64,000 nucleotides of DNA from Actinomycetospora corticicola (GCF_013409505.1 NZ_JACCBN010000001.1:4402001-4466000); one strand, 5' to 3'; counted from the first letter of the stretch, positions 35,386 through 44,162 are shown. Program-made: numbers and translations. The notes: generated from the letters alone by a model not told the origin.

Positions 35386-36219
35386 CTATCCCTTCACGGC
35401 GCCGTTGGTCAGACCGGCGACGATGCGCCGTTGGAAGATCAGGACGAGGACGACGACGGGGATGGTCACGATGACGGCCGCCGCCGCGATCGGGCCGGTC
35501 GGCGACTCGAACTGCGAGGCCCCGGTGAAGAGGCCCAGTGCCGCCGGGACGGGACGCGAGGCGCTCGTCGAGGTCAGCGAGATGCCGTAGACGAAGTCGT
35601 TCCAGGCCAGGAAGAACGCGATGATCGCCGTGGTGAACACGCCCGGGGCGGCCAGCGGCACGATCACCTTGCGGAACGCCTGCCAGGGGGTCGCCCCGTC
35701 GACCTGGGCCGCCTGCTCCATCTCCCACGGGATCTCGCGGAAGAACGCCGAGAGCGTCCAGATCGAGATCGGGAGGGTGAGCGAGAGGTAGGGCAGGATC
35801 AGCCCGAGCCAGGTGTCGTAGAGCCCGATCTCGCGCCACAGGTTGAACAGCGGCGTGACGATCGAGATCACCGGGAAGATCGCGACGGCGAGCGCGGTCG
35901 ACAGGATGAGCTTCTTGCCCCGGAAGTCGAGCCGCGCGATCGCGTAGGCCGCGAACATCGCGAGCAGGCACGCGAGCGCGGTCGCGATGAGGCAGATGCC
36001 GAACGAGTTGCGCAGCGCCGGCAGGAACAGCTCCGCGGCGTCACCGGTCAGGATCGTCTCGTAGTTCTCGTTCGTCGCGACCGTGGGCAGGAACGACCCG
36101 TTGCTGATGTCCGCCGAGGACTTGAACGACAGCGAGACGATCCAGGCGATCGGGAACAGGCAGTAGACGACGATCAGCAGGCCGCCGATCCCCCAGCCGA
36201 CCTTCTCTCGGATGGACAC
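35386..36219 (-). CDS. Sugar ABC transporter permease (SugB-like)
   Basis: The 277-residue inner-membrane permease has six predicted membrane segments, beginning VGWGIGGLLIVVYCLFPIAWIVSLSF. The cytoplasmic EAA-type loop that contacts the ATPase is EMEQAAQVDGATPWQAFRKVIVPLAAPG. Length and topology are normal for the CUT1 family. It lies between the partner permease (three bases apart) and the ATPase (four bases apart), as in the mycobacterial sug operon. Confidence 0.95.
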   Translation of the reverse strand: MSIREKVGWGIGGLLIVVYCLFPIAWIVSLSFKSSADISNGSFLPTVATNENYETILTGDAAELFLPALRNSFGICLIATALACLLAMFAAYAIARLDFRGKKLILSTALAVAIFPVISIVTPLFNLWREIGLYDTWLGLILPYLSLTLPISIWTLSAFFREIPWEMEQAAQVDGATPWQAFRKVIVPLAAPGVFTTAIIAFFLAWNDFVYGISLTSTSASRPVPAALGLFTGASQFESPTGPIAAAAVIVTIPVVVLVLIFQRRIVAGLTNGAVKG

Positions 36220-36222
36220 GAC

Positions 36223-37173
36223 TCACTCCCCTCTTGCCTGGGACAGGTCGACCTTGAAGCCCTTGATGAACAGGCCGCAGATGAGGACGACGGAGATGAA
36301 CAGCAGGACCGACACCGCCGACCCGAGACCGATCTCGAGCCGCGCGATGGTCTGGCGGTAGGCCAGGAACGAGAGCACCTCGGTGCCGTTGGCACCCGCC
36401 GTCATGACGTAGACGGAGTCGAACACCCGGAAGGCGTCGAGGGTCCGGAAGAGGAGGGCGACCATGATGGCCGCCTTCATGTTCGGGATGGTCACCTTGC
36501 GCATCCGCTGCCACCAGGTGGCGCCGTCGACCTTCGCGGCCTCCTGCAGCACCTCCGGGACCTGCGCGAGGCCCGCGAGCAGCAGCAGCGAGATGAACGG
36601 CGTGGTCTTCCAGATCTCGGCCAGGCAGATCACGAAGATCGCCGACCCGGGGCTGCCGAACCAGTCGGTGTCCGGGGCGAGCCCGACGAAGGAGAACCAC
36701 GAGTTCACGAAGCCCGAGTCCGGCGCGAACGCGAACTGCCACGCGAAGGCCGAGACCACGGTGATCACGGCGTAGGGGATGAGGATGGCGGCGCGCAGGA
36801 TCGGCCGGAGCGCCTTGAGCGCCTGGACCATCACCAGCGCGAGGGCGAAGCCGAGCACGAGCTCCACCGCGACCGTCACCACGGTGATCAGCACCGTCAC
36901 GCCGAACGCGTCCCACCACACCGGGTCGGTGAGGATGACGCCGTAGTTCGACAGGCCGGTGAACGACCGGTTCGCCGGGTCGGTGAGCCGGTAGTCGAAC
37001 AGCGACTCGTAGAACGCCTGCAGGATCGGGTAGGCGGTGACCAGCAGCATCACCGCGAACGCCGGCCCGGCGAGCAGCCAGGCCAGGCGGGCCTCGGAGC
37101 GCGACTTGTCGCTCGCCTGGTGCTTCCCGCCGGCGGCGGCCGGGGCGGCCGGCCGTGCTTCGGTGGTCGTCAC
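36223..37173 (-). CDS. Sugar ABC transporter permease (SugA-like)
   Basis: The 316-residue inner-membrane permease has an N-terminal hydrophilic stretch (TTTEARPAAPAAAGGKHQAS) and then six membrane segments starting LAWLLAGPAFAVMLLVTAYP. Its EAA loop is EVLQEAAKVDGATWWQRMRK followed by VTIPNMKAAI. GTG at 37173 overlaps the binding-protein stop by four bases (GTGA), which sets the order binding protein, permease, permease, ATPase. CUT1 permeases of this type import di- and oligosaccharides such as trehalose or maltose. Confidence 0.94.
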   Translation of the reverse strand: MTTTEARPAAPAAAGGKHQASDKSRSEARLAWLLAGPAFAVMLLVTAYPILQAFYESLFDYRLTDPANRSFTGLSNYGVILTDPVWWDAFGVTVLITVVTVAVELVLGFALALVMVQALKALRPILRAAILIPYAVITVVSAFAWQFAFAPDSGFVNSWFSFVGLAPDTDWFGSPGSAIFVICLAEIWKTTPFISLLLLAGLAQVPEVLQEAAKVDGATWWQRMRKVTIPNMKAAIMVALLFRTLDAFRVFDSVYVMTAGANGTEVLSFLAYRQTIARLEIGLGSAVSVLLFISVVLICGLFIKGFKVDLSQARGE

Positions 37174-38483
37174 AGCAGCCTGTCCTTCCGCAGCACGCCG
37201 AGGATCAGGTCCTGGGCCGCCTGGTTGGTCGGGCCGGGGACGATCGCCGCCGGCGGGTGGAACGTCCGCTGGAGCCCGCCGGAGACCTCGGCGTAGTAGG
37301 CGGTCTGTGGACGCGGCTTGGCGAGGGTGAGCGACTGGAGGATCACCGGCGCCATCGGGTACTTCGCGAGCACGGCCGGGTCGGAGTAGCTGGCGTAGCG
37401 CGCCGACGGGTTGCCGTTGGACTCGAAGTAGTACGCCGTGTTCTGCGCGCTGGTGATGCACTCCGTCGCCGCGTAGGCGAGGTCGGGGTGCAGGCTCGCG
37501 TGGCCGACGCCGAGGTTGATGCCGCCGTACGGGGGCGCCGACGGCAGGTCGGGGCGGGTCTGCGGGTAGAGCGTCCAGCCGTAGTCGTCCGGCGTGTTCG
37601 CGGGCGCGGTGCCCTCGGAGGCCGCCTTCGTGACCTTGGACCAGACGAACGGCCAGTTGACCATGAACGCCGATGTGCCGCTCTGGAGCGCCTCGGAGTT
37701 CGAGTCCTCGTCGGCGGTGGAGAAGGCCGCCGGGGCGGCGGGCGAGTTCGCCAGCTTGCTCATGATGCGCGCGGCCTCGAGGGCCGGCGGGTCGGTCAGC
37801 CCGAGCGTGACCAGCTTCGGGTCGGTCTCCTGCGGGTTGGTGATGATCTGACCGCCGCCGGAGCGGACGAGCGCGTTCGTCCAGACCATGAGCGACTCGG
37901 CGCGCTTGCCCTGCGCCTCGACCTTCGTGCCCCGCGCGACGGCGGCGTCGATGATCTGGTCCCAGGTGACCGGCTTCGAGAGGTCCAGCCCCATCGCGGC
38001 GACCTGCGACTTGCGATACCAGAGCAGCTGCGTGTTCGCCCAGAACGGCACCGTGACCAGCTGCCCCTGCCAGGAGGCGCCCTCGATCGCCGACGGGACG
38101 ACGCCGTCGCTCACGCGGGCACCGACGCCCGGCGGCACGGGGGCGAGGAACCCGGCCTCGGCGAACTCCGGGATGTACGGCGGGTCGAGGCTCATGATGT
38201 CGATCGACGAGTCGTTCGCCGCGAGCCGCCGGACGAGCTCCTGGCGCTGGTCGCCGGAGTCGCGCGGCAGCGTCGAGATCGCGATCGAGTACCGCCCGCC
38301 GGCGGCGTCGGTGCACCGCTTCGCGATCTCGGCCTGTCCGCCGTCGTCGGGGTTGATGTACCAGGTCAGCGTCGGCGGACCGGCCGGCCCGCTCGCGCAG
38401 CCCGCGAGCAGGGCGAGCACGGAGACGCCCAGGGCGGCCAGGACCGCGAGGGACGGTCTCCGCCGCCGGGTGGGAGAGCGCAT
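37170..38483 (-). CDS. Sugar-binding lipoprotein of the ABC transporter (LpqY-like)
   Basis: The 437-residue extracytoplasmic binding protein has a lipoprotein signal peptide with lipobox LLAGC (Cys near residue 28). The mature part reads LTWYINPDDGGQAEIAKRCT, ISTLPRDSGDQRQELVRRLA and IDIMSLDPPYIPEFAEAGFL. This pattern is shared with LpqY-type trehalose-binding proteins, though alpha-glucoside-binding proteins look similar. It is first in the transporter operon. A LacI-type operator (38528) lies 45 bases upstream of its start, so sugar-dependent repression is likely. Confidence 0.92.
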   Translation of the reverse strand: MRSPTRRRRPSLAVLAALGVSVLALLAGCASGPAGPPTLTWYINPDDGGQAEIAKRCTDAAGGRYSIAISTLPRDSGDQRQELVRRLAANDSSIDIMSLDPPYIPEFAEAGFLAPVPPGVGARVSDGVVPSAIEGASWQGQLVTVPFWANTQLLWYRKSQVAAMGLDLSKPVTWDQIIDAAVARGTKVEAQGKRAESLMVWTNALVRSGGGQIITNPQETDPKLVTLGLTDPPALEAARIMSKLANSPAAPAAFSTADEDSNSEALQSGTSAFMVNWPFVWSKVTKAASEGTAPANTPDDYGWTLYPQTRPDLPSAPPYGGINLGVGHASLHPDLAYAATECITSAQNTAYYFESNGNPSARYASYSDPAVLAKYPMAPVILQSLTLAKPRPQTAYYAEVSGGLQRTFHPPAAIVPGPTNQAAQDLILGVLRKDRLL

Positions 38484-38527
38484 GGGCGTGGTCCTCCGGC
38501 CTCATCGGGGCCTGTCGTTCGGCACTG

Positions 38528-38543
38528 TGGAAGCGCTTGCGGT
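38528..38543. promoter_or_regulatory. LacI-family operator upstream of the transporter operon
   Basis: TGGAAGCGCTTGCGGT contains the AAGCGCTT palindrome typical of LacI/CcpA-family sites. It lies in the intergenic region between the divergent binding-protein and regulator genes, 45 bases from the former. Confidence 0.75.
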
Positions 38544-38658
38544 GTGACTGTGGTGACCCAGGTCTCACATGTCAAGCGGTGAGACCGCCCAGGACACTTG
38601 AATCGTCACCGAACGGACATGGGGAGCTACGCCCTGGTCCGGTCGGCGTAGTCACACC

Positions 38659-38672
38659 GGGAGCGCTTGCGG
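38659..38672. promoter_or_regulatory. LacI-family operator upstream of the regulator gene
   Basis: GGGAGCGCTTGCGG is a second copy of the same operator, 21 bases before the regulator's GTG. This fits autoregulation. The two sites are about 130 bases apart and could be bridged by a tetramer or bound separately. Confidence 0.7.
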
Positions 38673-38692
38673 AGTGCCCTAGGCTGCGTGAC

Positions 38693-39769
38693 GTGGCTCA
38701 CGAACCCCCCGCTCCCGTCGGGCGCCGGGTGGCCGAGGAGGAGCGCCGTGCCGTGGGCTCCGGGGCGAGCCTGGACGACGTGGCGCGGCTCGCCGGGGTC
38801 TCCGCGTCCACCGCCTCGCGCGCGCTCAACAACCACCCGCAGGTCGCCGCGGCCACCCGCGAGCGCGTGCTCACGGCCGCGGCCGGCCTGGACTACGTCG
38901 TCTCCCCGGAGGCGTCCCGCCTGGCGGGCGGGGCGTCCCGCACGCGCGTCGCGGTGGTCGTGCCGCACCTGTCGCGCTGGTTCTTCGGGCGGCTGCTCGA
39001 GGGGCTGGAGGCCGGGCTGCGGGAGGGCGGCGACACGGCCGTCGACGTGCTGCTCTTCCTCGTCGGGGACGTCGCCGGGCGGCGCGCCTTCTTCGAGCAC
39101 CTCCCGGCCCGACGACGGGTGGACGCCGCCGTCGTCGTCGGCTTCGAGGTCGACGAGGCCGAGCGGGCGCGCCTCGAGCTCCTCGGGGTGCACATCGTCT
39201 CGGCCGGCGGGCCGCGCGAGCCGTTCCCGTCGGTCACCGTCGACGACCACCGGGCCGGGCGGCAGGCCGTGGACCACCTCGTGCATCTCGGACACCGCCG
39301 GATCGGCCTGCTCGCCTCGCAGGACCCCGACGACCGGGGCCCCGACCTGCGGACCGCGGCCTACCGGGACGCGCTCGCCGACGCGGGACTCGACGTCGAC
39401 GACGAGCTCGTGGTCCGCGTCCCCTTCGGCGGACCCGGCGGGGCGGACGGGATGGGGCGCCTCCTCGGCCTGCGGCACCCGCCGACCGCCGTGTTCGCCT
39501 CCGCCGACGAGATCGCCGCCGGCGCGGTGCGCACGCTGCGCCGGGCCGGGTTGCGGGTGGGCGGCGAGATCTCGGTGATCGGTGTCGACGACCATCCGGT
39601 GGCCGAGATGCTGGACCTCACCACCGTCGCGCAGCCCGTCCACGAGCAGGGTGTGGTCGCCGGACGGATGGTCCGGGCGCTGCTGGAGCCGGGCGGCCCG
39701 GTACCCGTCGCCTCGCAGGTCCTGCCCACGCACCTCGTCCTGCGCGGCACCACCGGACCGCCCCCGTGA
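38693..39769 (+). CDS. LacI-family transcriptional regulator
   Basis: The 358-residue repressor has the helix-turn-helix and hinge (SLDDVARLAGVSASTASRAL and RERVLTAAAGLDYVVSPEASR) after an N-terminal extension of about 30 residues. The sugar-binding domain follows (VAVVVPHLSRWFFGRLLEGL, DHLVHLGHRRIGLLAS, PTAVFASADEIAAGAVRTLR, ISVIGVDDHPVAEMLDLTTV). GTG at 38693 is chosen, as upstream codons cross the operators. It probably controls the divergent transporter operon, itself and the GH13 gene, all of which have the same operator. Confidence 0.93.
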   Translation: MAHEPPAPVGRRVAEEERRAVGSGASLDDVARLAGVSASTASRALNNHPQVAAATRERVLTAAAGLDYVVSPEASRLAGGASRTRVAVVVPHLSRWFFGRLLEGLEAGLREGGDTAVDVLLFLVGDVAGRRAFFEHLPARRRVDAAVVVGFEVDEAERARLELLGVHIVSAGGPREPFPSVTVDDHRAGRQAVDHLVHLGHRRIGLLASQDPDDRGPDLRTAAYRDALADAGLDVDDELVVRVPFGGPGGADGMGRLLGLRHPPTAVFASADEIAAGAVRTLRRAGLRVGGEISVIGVDDHPVAEMLDLTTVAQPVHEQGVVAGRMVRALLEPGGPVPVASQVLPTHLVLRGTTGPPP

Positions 39770-41022
39770 GCGCCCCCGAACTGCGGCTGCGGTCGCCGTC
39801 GGTCGCGCTGCTCAACCTCCCCTGGGACGTGCCGCTGGAGTCCTGGGACCCCGCGACGGTGCCGCTGCGGACGCTCGACGTCGGACCCAGCCGACACCTG
39901 GTGCGCTTCGTCGTCGCCGACGGGGTGCTCTGGGCGCTCAAGGAGCTCCCGGTCCGGCTGGCCGGCAAGGAGTACGAGGCCCTGCGGCGGATGGAGACGA
40001 TGGGCCTGCCGACCGTCCGGGCGGCCGGCCTCGTCGTCCGGTCGGTGCCGGAGGACTCCGCGGTCCTGGTGACCCGGTTCCTCACCGGGTCCTGGCAGTA
40101 CCGGCGCCTGTTCGCGCGGCTGCCCCCGGACCGCGCCGCGCACCGCGCCCGGCTGCTCGACGCCATGGCGGGGCTGCTGGTCGAGCTGCACCGCCACGGG
40201 GTGTTCTGGGGCGACTGCTCGCTCGCCAACACGCTGTTCACCCGCGACGGGCAGGCCCTGCAGGCCCACCTCGTCGACGCCGAGACGGCCGAGAGCCACC
40301 CCTCGCTCTCCGACGGGCAGCGGCAGATGGACCTCGACATCCTCGTGGAGAACGTGGCCGCCGGGCTGATCGACGTGGCGGCGTCCCTCGGCCGACCGCC
40401 GGACATCGAGCCGCGTCTCATCGCAGAGGCACTGAGCGTCCCCGCGCGCTACCAGGCGCTGTGGGACGCGCTGACCGCCGAGCCGCGCTTCGCCTTCTCC
40501 GACCGCTACCGGGTCGAGTCCCGGGTGCGGGACCTGGAGGAGCTGGGCTTCGTCGTCGACGAGGTCTCGCTCGTCCCGGACGGCGAGGCGGTGCGCCTGC
40601 GGGTCGGCGTCGGGGACCGCCGCTTCCACGCGCAGCGGCTGCGCGAGCTGACCGGGCTCGACGTCGGGGAGGGCCAGGCCCGCGAGCTCCTCGGCGACCT
40701 GCAGGCCCACCGGGGCGCGCTGTCCCGGACCTCGGGCCGCGCGGTGTCCGAGGACGAGGCCGCGCCGAGCTGGCTGCACGACGTCCTGACGCCGGGGATG
40801 CGCCGCGCGCACGCCGCCGTCGGCCACGTCGGGACGGCGGTGCAGGCGTACTGCGACCTGCTCGAGGTGCGCTGGCTGCTCTCCGAGGCCGCCGGGCACG
40901 ACGTCGGGACCGACGCCGCCCTGCAGGCGCTCGCCGAGAAGGCGCCGACCGACTCCGCCGCCCGGGCCCTCGTCGCCGACACGCGCTCGGACCTACCGGT
41001 GGTCGGCTCCGACCCGGACTGA
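39766..41022 (+). CDS. DUF4032 protein with kinase-like N-terminal domain
   Basis: The 418-residue soluble protein has an N-terminal domain resembling lipopolysaccharide-type kinases: LWALKELPVRLAGKEYEALR carries the candidate Lys, HRHGVFWGDCSLANTLF the catalytic-loop Asp and Asn, and LQAHLVDAETAE the metal-binding Asp. DUF4032 forms the C-terminal part. Family members are widespread in actinobacteria with unknown substrate. GTG at 39766 overlaps the regulator stop, so it is made with the LacI regulator and may act in the same sugar pathway. The stop codon shares bases with repeat A at 41021. Confidence 0.85.
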   Translation: MSAPELRLRSPSVALLNLPWDVPLESWDPATVPLRTLDVGPSRHLVRFVVADGVLWALKELPVRLAGKEYEALRRMETMGLPTVRAAGLVVRSVPEDSAVLVTRFLTGSWQYRRLFARLPPDRAAHRARLLDAMAGLLVELHRHGVFWGDCSLANTLFTRDGQALQAHLVDAETAESHPSLSDGQRQMDLDILVENVAAGLIDVAASLGRPPDIEPRLIAEALSVPARYQALWDALTAEPRFAFSDRYRVESRVRDLEELGFVVDEVSLVPDGEAVRLRVGVGDRRFHAQRLRELTGLDVGEGQARELLGDLQAHRGALSRTSGRAVSEDEAAPSWLHDVLTPGMRRAHAAVGHVGTAVQAYCDLLEVRWLLSEAAGHDVGTDAALQALAEKAPTDSAARALVADTRSDLPVVGSDPD

Positions 41023-41071
41023 ACGAACGGCACGCTCGCGCGCCCAGATGCTGCGAACGTGCCGCTCGTTC
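41021..41071. repeat. 51-bp palindromic element, family A, after the DUF4032 gene
   Basis: Arms GAACGAACGGCAC and GTGCCGCTCGTTC are inverted around CAGATGCTGC. It starts within the DUF4032 stop codon and lies between convergent genes, so it can also act as a terminator hairpin. Its length equals the copies at 21890 and 24535. Confidence 0.88.
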
Positions 41072-41092
41072 GGGCCGACGTCGGCGGACGGC

Positions 41093-42730
41093 CTAGTGCG
41101 CGGCGAGCCAGACGGCCGTGTCGGGCGGGAGCCGCCGACCGTCGAGCGGGCCGCTCGCGAGCAGCACGCCGTCGTGGTCGGGCAGGTCGACCGTCTCCGC
41201 CGACAGGTTCACGACGGCGAGGAAGGCCGGTGATCGTCGGAACGCAAGGACCGCGTCGCCCGGGGCCGACACCCAGTCCAGGTCGCCCTCGCCCAGGGCG
41301 GGGTGACGACGACGGATCGCGAGGGCCGCGCGGGCGAGTTCGAGGAACGAGCCGTCGACCCCCTCCTCGACCGAGGCCGCGTAGTCGGCGAACCAGCCGG
41401 GCTGGGGCAGCCAGGGGGACGCCCCGCCGTCGGGACCGAAGCCGAAGCTCGACCCGGTGGGCGTCCAGGGGATCGGCACCCGGCAGCCGTCGCGGCCGCG
41501 CTCGGTGTGACCCGAGCGCTCCCAGGTCGGGTCCTGCAGGGCCGCCTCGGGGATGTCGTCGACCTGCGGCAGCCCGAGCTCCTGGCCCTGGTAGACGTAC
41601 ATGCCGCCGGGCAGCGCGGTGTAGAGCAGGAACGCCGCGCGGGCGCGCCGGACACCGAGCTCGACGTCCACCGGGTCGGCCTCGTCGAACGTGGCGTTGC
41701 CGTGCCGCTCGACGGTCGGGCGGCCGTAGCGGCTCGGGGCGCGGACCACGTCGTGGTTCTCGAGCACCCAGGTCGCGGGCGCCCCCACCGCACCGAGGAA
41801 CCGGGTGCTGGTGTCGATCGTCCCGCGCAGCGCGGCCGGGTCCCACGGGGCGACGAGGTAGTCGAAGTTGAACGCCGTGTGCAGCCGGCCGGCCCCGACG
41901 TAGCGGGCCAGCCGCTCCGGGCCCGGCGTCCACGCCTCGGCGACGAACATCCGGGCGCCGTCGTAGGAGTCGGCGATCCGGCGCCAGGACTCGTAGATCG
42001 CGAGGACGCCGTCGCGGTCGACGTACGGGTGCTCGCCGGGGCCGGTGGTGAAGCCGACGAAGTCGGTCGCGTCCGCGAGGTCGGGCAGGGCCGGGTCCTT
42101 GACCAGGCCGTGCGCGACGTCGATGCGGAAGCCGTCCACCCCGCGGTCGAACCAGAAGCGCAGCACGGACTCGAACTCGGCGTGGACCTCGGGGTTGTCC
42201 CAGTTCACGTCCGGCTGCCCGGGGTCGAACAGGTGCAGGTACCACTGCCCGTCGTCGACCCGGGTCCACGCCGGCCCACCGAAGTGCGAGAGCCAGTTGT
42301 TCGGCGGCTCGGCACCGTCGGGCCCCCGACCCTCGCGGAACACGAACCGGCTCCGCGCCGCCGACCCCCGGCCGGCCGCCAGGGCCTCGACGAACCACGC
42401 GTGGTGGTCGGAGAGATGGTTGGGGACGATGTCCGGGACGATCCGCAGCCCGTGCTCGTGGGCCTCGGCGATCAGCTTCTCCGCGTCGGCGACCGTGCCG
42501 TAGGCGGGCTCGGTGGTCCGGTAGTCGGCGACGTCGTAGCCGGCGTCGACCTGCGGCGAGGCGTACCAGGGGTTGATCCACAGCGCGTCGACCCCGAGGT
42601 CGCGCAGGTAGGGCAGCCGGTCGCGGAGGCCGGCGAGATCCCCGATCCCGTCGCCGTCGCCGTCGGCGAAGCTGCGGATGTAGACCTGGTAGATGACGGC
42701 GTCGCGCCACCAGAGTGCATCGGTCGTCAC
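41093..42730 (-). CDS. GH13 alpha-glucosidase / oligo-1,6-glucosidase
   Basis: This cytoplasmic glycoside hydrolase would cleave the imported alpha-glucoside to glucose. The 545-residue protein has the GH13 barrel start WWRDAVIYQVYIRSFADGDG, IVPDIVPNHLSDHHAWF and the nucleophile Asp in GVDGFRIDVAHGL near residue 202. The acid/base Glu is in MFVAEAWTPG near 262, and the stabilising Asp is in WVLENHDVVRAPSRYG near 325. The C-terminal beta domain is short. GTG at 42730 gives VTTDALWW; an alternative GTG is at 42736. A perfect LacI-type operator sits 36 bases upstream, which links it to the transporter regulon. Confidence 0.95.
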   Translation of the reverse strand: MTTDALWWRDAVIYQVYIRSFADGDGDGIGDLAGLRDRLPYLRDLGVDALWINPWYASPQVDAGYDVADYRTTEPAYGTVADAEKLIAEAHEHGLRIVPDIVPNHLSDHHAWFVEALAAGRGSAARSRFVFREGRGPDGAEPPNNWLSHFGGPAWTRVDDGQWYLHLFDPGQPDVNWDNPEVHAEFESVLRFWFDRGVDGFRIDVAHGLVKDPALPDLADATDFVGFTTGPGEHPYVDRDGVLAIYESWRRIADSYDGARMFVAEAWTPGPERLARYVGAGRLHTAFNFDYLVAPWDPAALRGTIDTSTRFLGAVGAPATWVLENHDVVRAPSRYGRPTVERHGNATFDEADPVDVELGVRRARAAFLLYTALPGGMYVYQGQELGLPQVDDIPEAALQDPTWERSGHTERGRDGCRVPIPWTPTGSSFGFGPDGGASPWLPQPGWFADYAASVEEGVDGSFLELARAALAIRRRHPALGEGDLDWVSAPGDAVLAFRRSPAFLAVVNLSAETVDLPDHDGVLLASGPLDGRRLPPDTAVWLAAH

Positions 42731-42765
42731 GCTGACCCAGCCTACGGGGCTCACCCGGCCGGGCC

Positions 42766-42777
42766 GCAAGCGCTTGC
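42766..42777. promoter_or_regulatory. LacI-family operator upstream of the GH13 gene
   Basis: GCAAGCGCTTGC is a perfect 12-base palindrome sharing the AAGCGCTT core with the sites at 38528 and 38659. It lies 36 bases upstream of the GH13 start. Confidence 0.78.
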
Positions 42778-42863
42778 AGTGGACGATTCCGGCGTCTGTT
42801 GCCGTGGCGGCGGAGCGCCCGCGATGACGAAGGCACGTCGTCCGCCGGATGCGTGCAGGACCT

Positions 42864-42936
42864 CCCGAAGATCAACAGGCGCTCATCGGTCTCGCGGCCG
42901 GTCCGCGGGACCGATGAGGGCCTGTTGATCTTCGGG
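42864..42936. repeat. Long inverted repeat with 34-base arms
   Basis: The arms start CCCGAAGATCAACAGG and end CCTGTTGATCTTCGGG, match at 32 of 34 positions, and enclose a five-base loop (CCGGT). It lies in the 267-base gap between the divergent GH13 and HNH genes, so it is not an ordinary terminator. Confidence 0.85.
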
Positions 42937-42997
42937 GCGGGACGCCCGGACCCGCAGCACGGGCGATCTTCGCGACCGAGGGGCATCCTGGAGATCG

Positions 42998-43378
42998 ATG
43001 CAACCCGGTCGTTCCCAGCGCCTCACCGCCGCGCACGCGCGCGACGGCGCGAGCTGCGTGTGGTGTGCCCGCCCGCTCGACACCCGCGTCCCCGCCACCA
43101 CCGACCACGTCATCCCGAAGGTCAAGGGCGGCCCGTCGTGGTTGGAGAACGAGGTCGCGGCCTGCCGGCGGTGCAACGGCGAGCGTGGGCACCGCGGGGT
43201 GGTCGACTGGCTCGAGGAGTGCGAGCGACGCGGCTGGTCACCGGACGTCGACCGGCTGGTCCGGGTGCTCGACGCCCTCGCGGCCGCCATCGACGTCCGC
43301 GGCGGCCAGCGCCGGGCGCGCCCGCACCTCGACGCGCAGCGTCGTCGCCTGGCGAAGCGGAGCCCGTCGGCGGCGTGA
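42998..43378 (+). CDS. HNH endonuclease family protein
   Basis: The 126-residue protein has the HNH core: zinc-knuckle Cys pairs CVWC and CRRCN, the catalytic TTDHVIPKVKGGPSWLENEV, and a following helix (RGHRGVVDWLEECERRGW, preceded by GE). The C-terminal helix is basic (RRARPHLDAQRRRLAKR) and may bind DNA. Free-standing HNH proteins of this size have unclear roles: repair, homing or defence. It is flanked by the 34-base inverted repeat upstream and two family C repeats downstream, a suggestive but unproven setting. Confidence 0.9.
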   Translation: MQPGRSQRLTAAHARDGASCVWCARPLDTRVPATTDHVIPKVKGGPSWLENEVAACRRCNGERGHRGVVDWLEECERRGWSPDVDRLVRVLDALAAAIDVRGGQRRARPHLDAQRRRLAKRSPSAA

Positions 43379-43390
43379 GCTACGCGCCGT

Positions 43391-43448
43391 CGAGAGTCAC
43401 ACCAGGCAGCCCGCAGCGCCCCGGAACCTGCCTCACGTGAACCTCGCC
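43391..43448. repeat. Palindromic repeat family C, copy 1
   Basis: This element of about 58 bp has ends CGAGAGTCAC and GTGAACCTCG and an internal CAGGCAGCCCGC. A second copy starts 92 bases downstream in the same orientation. Two further copies are at 63778 and 63871. Confidence 0.8.
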
Positions 43449-43482
43449 GAGGGGCGGGTCGGCATGCACCCCCACGCTTCGC

Positions 43483-43539
43483 CGAGAGTCACACCAGGCA
43501 GCCCGCCGCGCCGGAAAGCATGCCTGACGTCAACCTCGC
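43483..43539. repeat. Palindromic repeat family C, copy 2
   Basis: It repeats the block CGAGAGTCACACCAGGCAGC of copy 1 exactly and diverges in the middle, ending TGACGTCAACCTCGCG. It lies just before the stop of the TenA-like gene (43560). Confidence 0.8.
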
Positions 43540-43559
43540 GGAACGGGCGGGCGGCCACG

Positions 43560-44162
43560 TCAGCCGTAGGCCGCCTCGAAGAACGCCAGCTCCAGCTCGA
43601 CCGCGCGGGCGAACGCCGGCTCGTCGGCGCCGACCCGGTCGACCTCGTCACGCAGGAACCCCACCCAGGCCGCGAACGCCGGACCCCGGTGCAGCTCGAC
43701 CCACTCGGCGTACAGCCAGTCGGACGGCGCGTCCCCGAGGCGCTCGGCCCAGTCGAGGTAGAGCCATTCGGCGACCAGCAGCACCGTCATGACGGTCGGG
43801 TAGTCGGCCGAGCGGCGGGCGTCGTCCATCAGCGTGAGGAAGCCGGCCGTCGGGTCGGCGGGCGTCGCGGGCCCGGTCACGCCGAGCCGGGCCAAGGCGC
43901 GGGTGAAGTAGTCGTCCTCGTCGCCCGCGACCAGCCCGAGCTGGCGGGCCACGACCATCCGCGGCCCCGGACGGTCGGATGCGGCCACCGCCGCCCCGAG
44001 GAGGGCGACGAACGCGTCGAGGAACAGCGCGTCCTGGGCCAGGTAGCGGGCCAGCACCGCGTCGTCCACGGTCCCGGCGCCGAGCTCGTCGACGAATCGG
44101 TGCCCGACGGCCGCCTCCCACGGGGAGGCGTGCCGGCGGCGGAGTTCGGCGCTCGTGACCAC
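43560..44162 (-). CDS. TenA-family protein (thiaminase II-like)
   Basis: TenA proteins hydrolyse thiamine breakdown products to salvage the pyrimidine. The 200-residue all-helical protein has HASPWEAAVGHRFVDELGAG, YLAQDALFLDAFVALLGAAV, DYPTVMTVLLVAEWLYLDWAE and WVELHRGPAFAAWVGFLRDEVD, matching the family layout. I do not see the usual catalytic Cys at its normal place, so it may belong to the Cys-less TenA_E-like branch with Glu residues. GTG at 44162 is preferred, because longer frames would translate repeat B. No other thiamine genes are nearby. Confidence 0.82.
   Translation of the reverse strand: MVTSAELRRRHASPWEAAVGHRFVDELGAGTVDDAVLARYLAQDALFLDAFVALLGAAVAASDRPGPRMVVARQLGLVAGDEDDYFTRALARLGVTGPATPADPTAGFLTLMDDARRSADYPTVMTVLLVAEWLYLDWAERLGDAPSDWLYAEWVELHRGPAFAAWVGFLRDEVDRVGADEPAFARAVELELAFFEAAYG

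Noticed and set aside
43391-43539. CRISPR array made of the two family C repeats
   Set aside because: There are only two units, each palindromic and about 58 bp, with no uniform spacers and no cas genes in the window.
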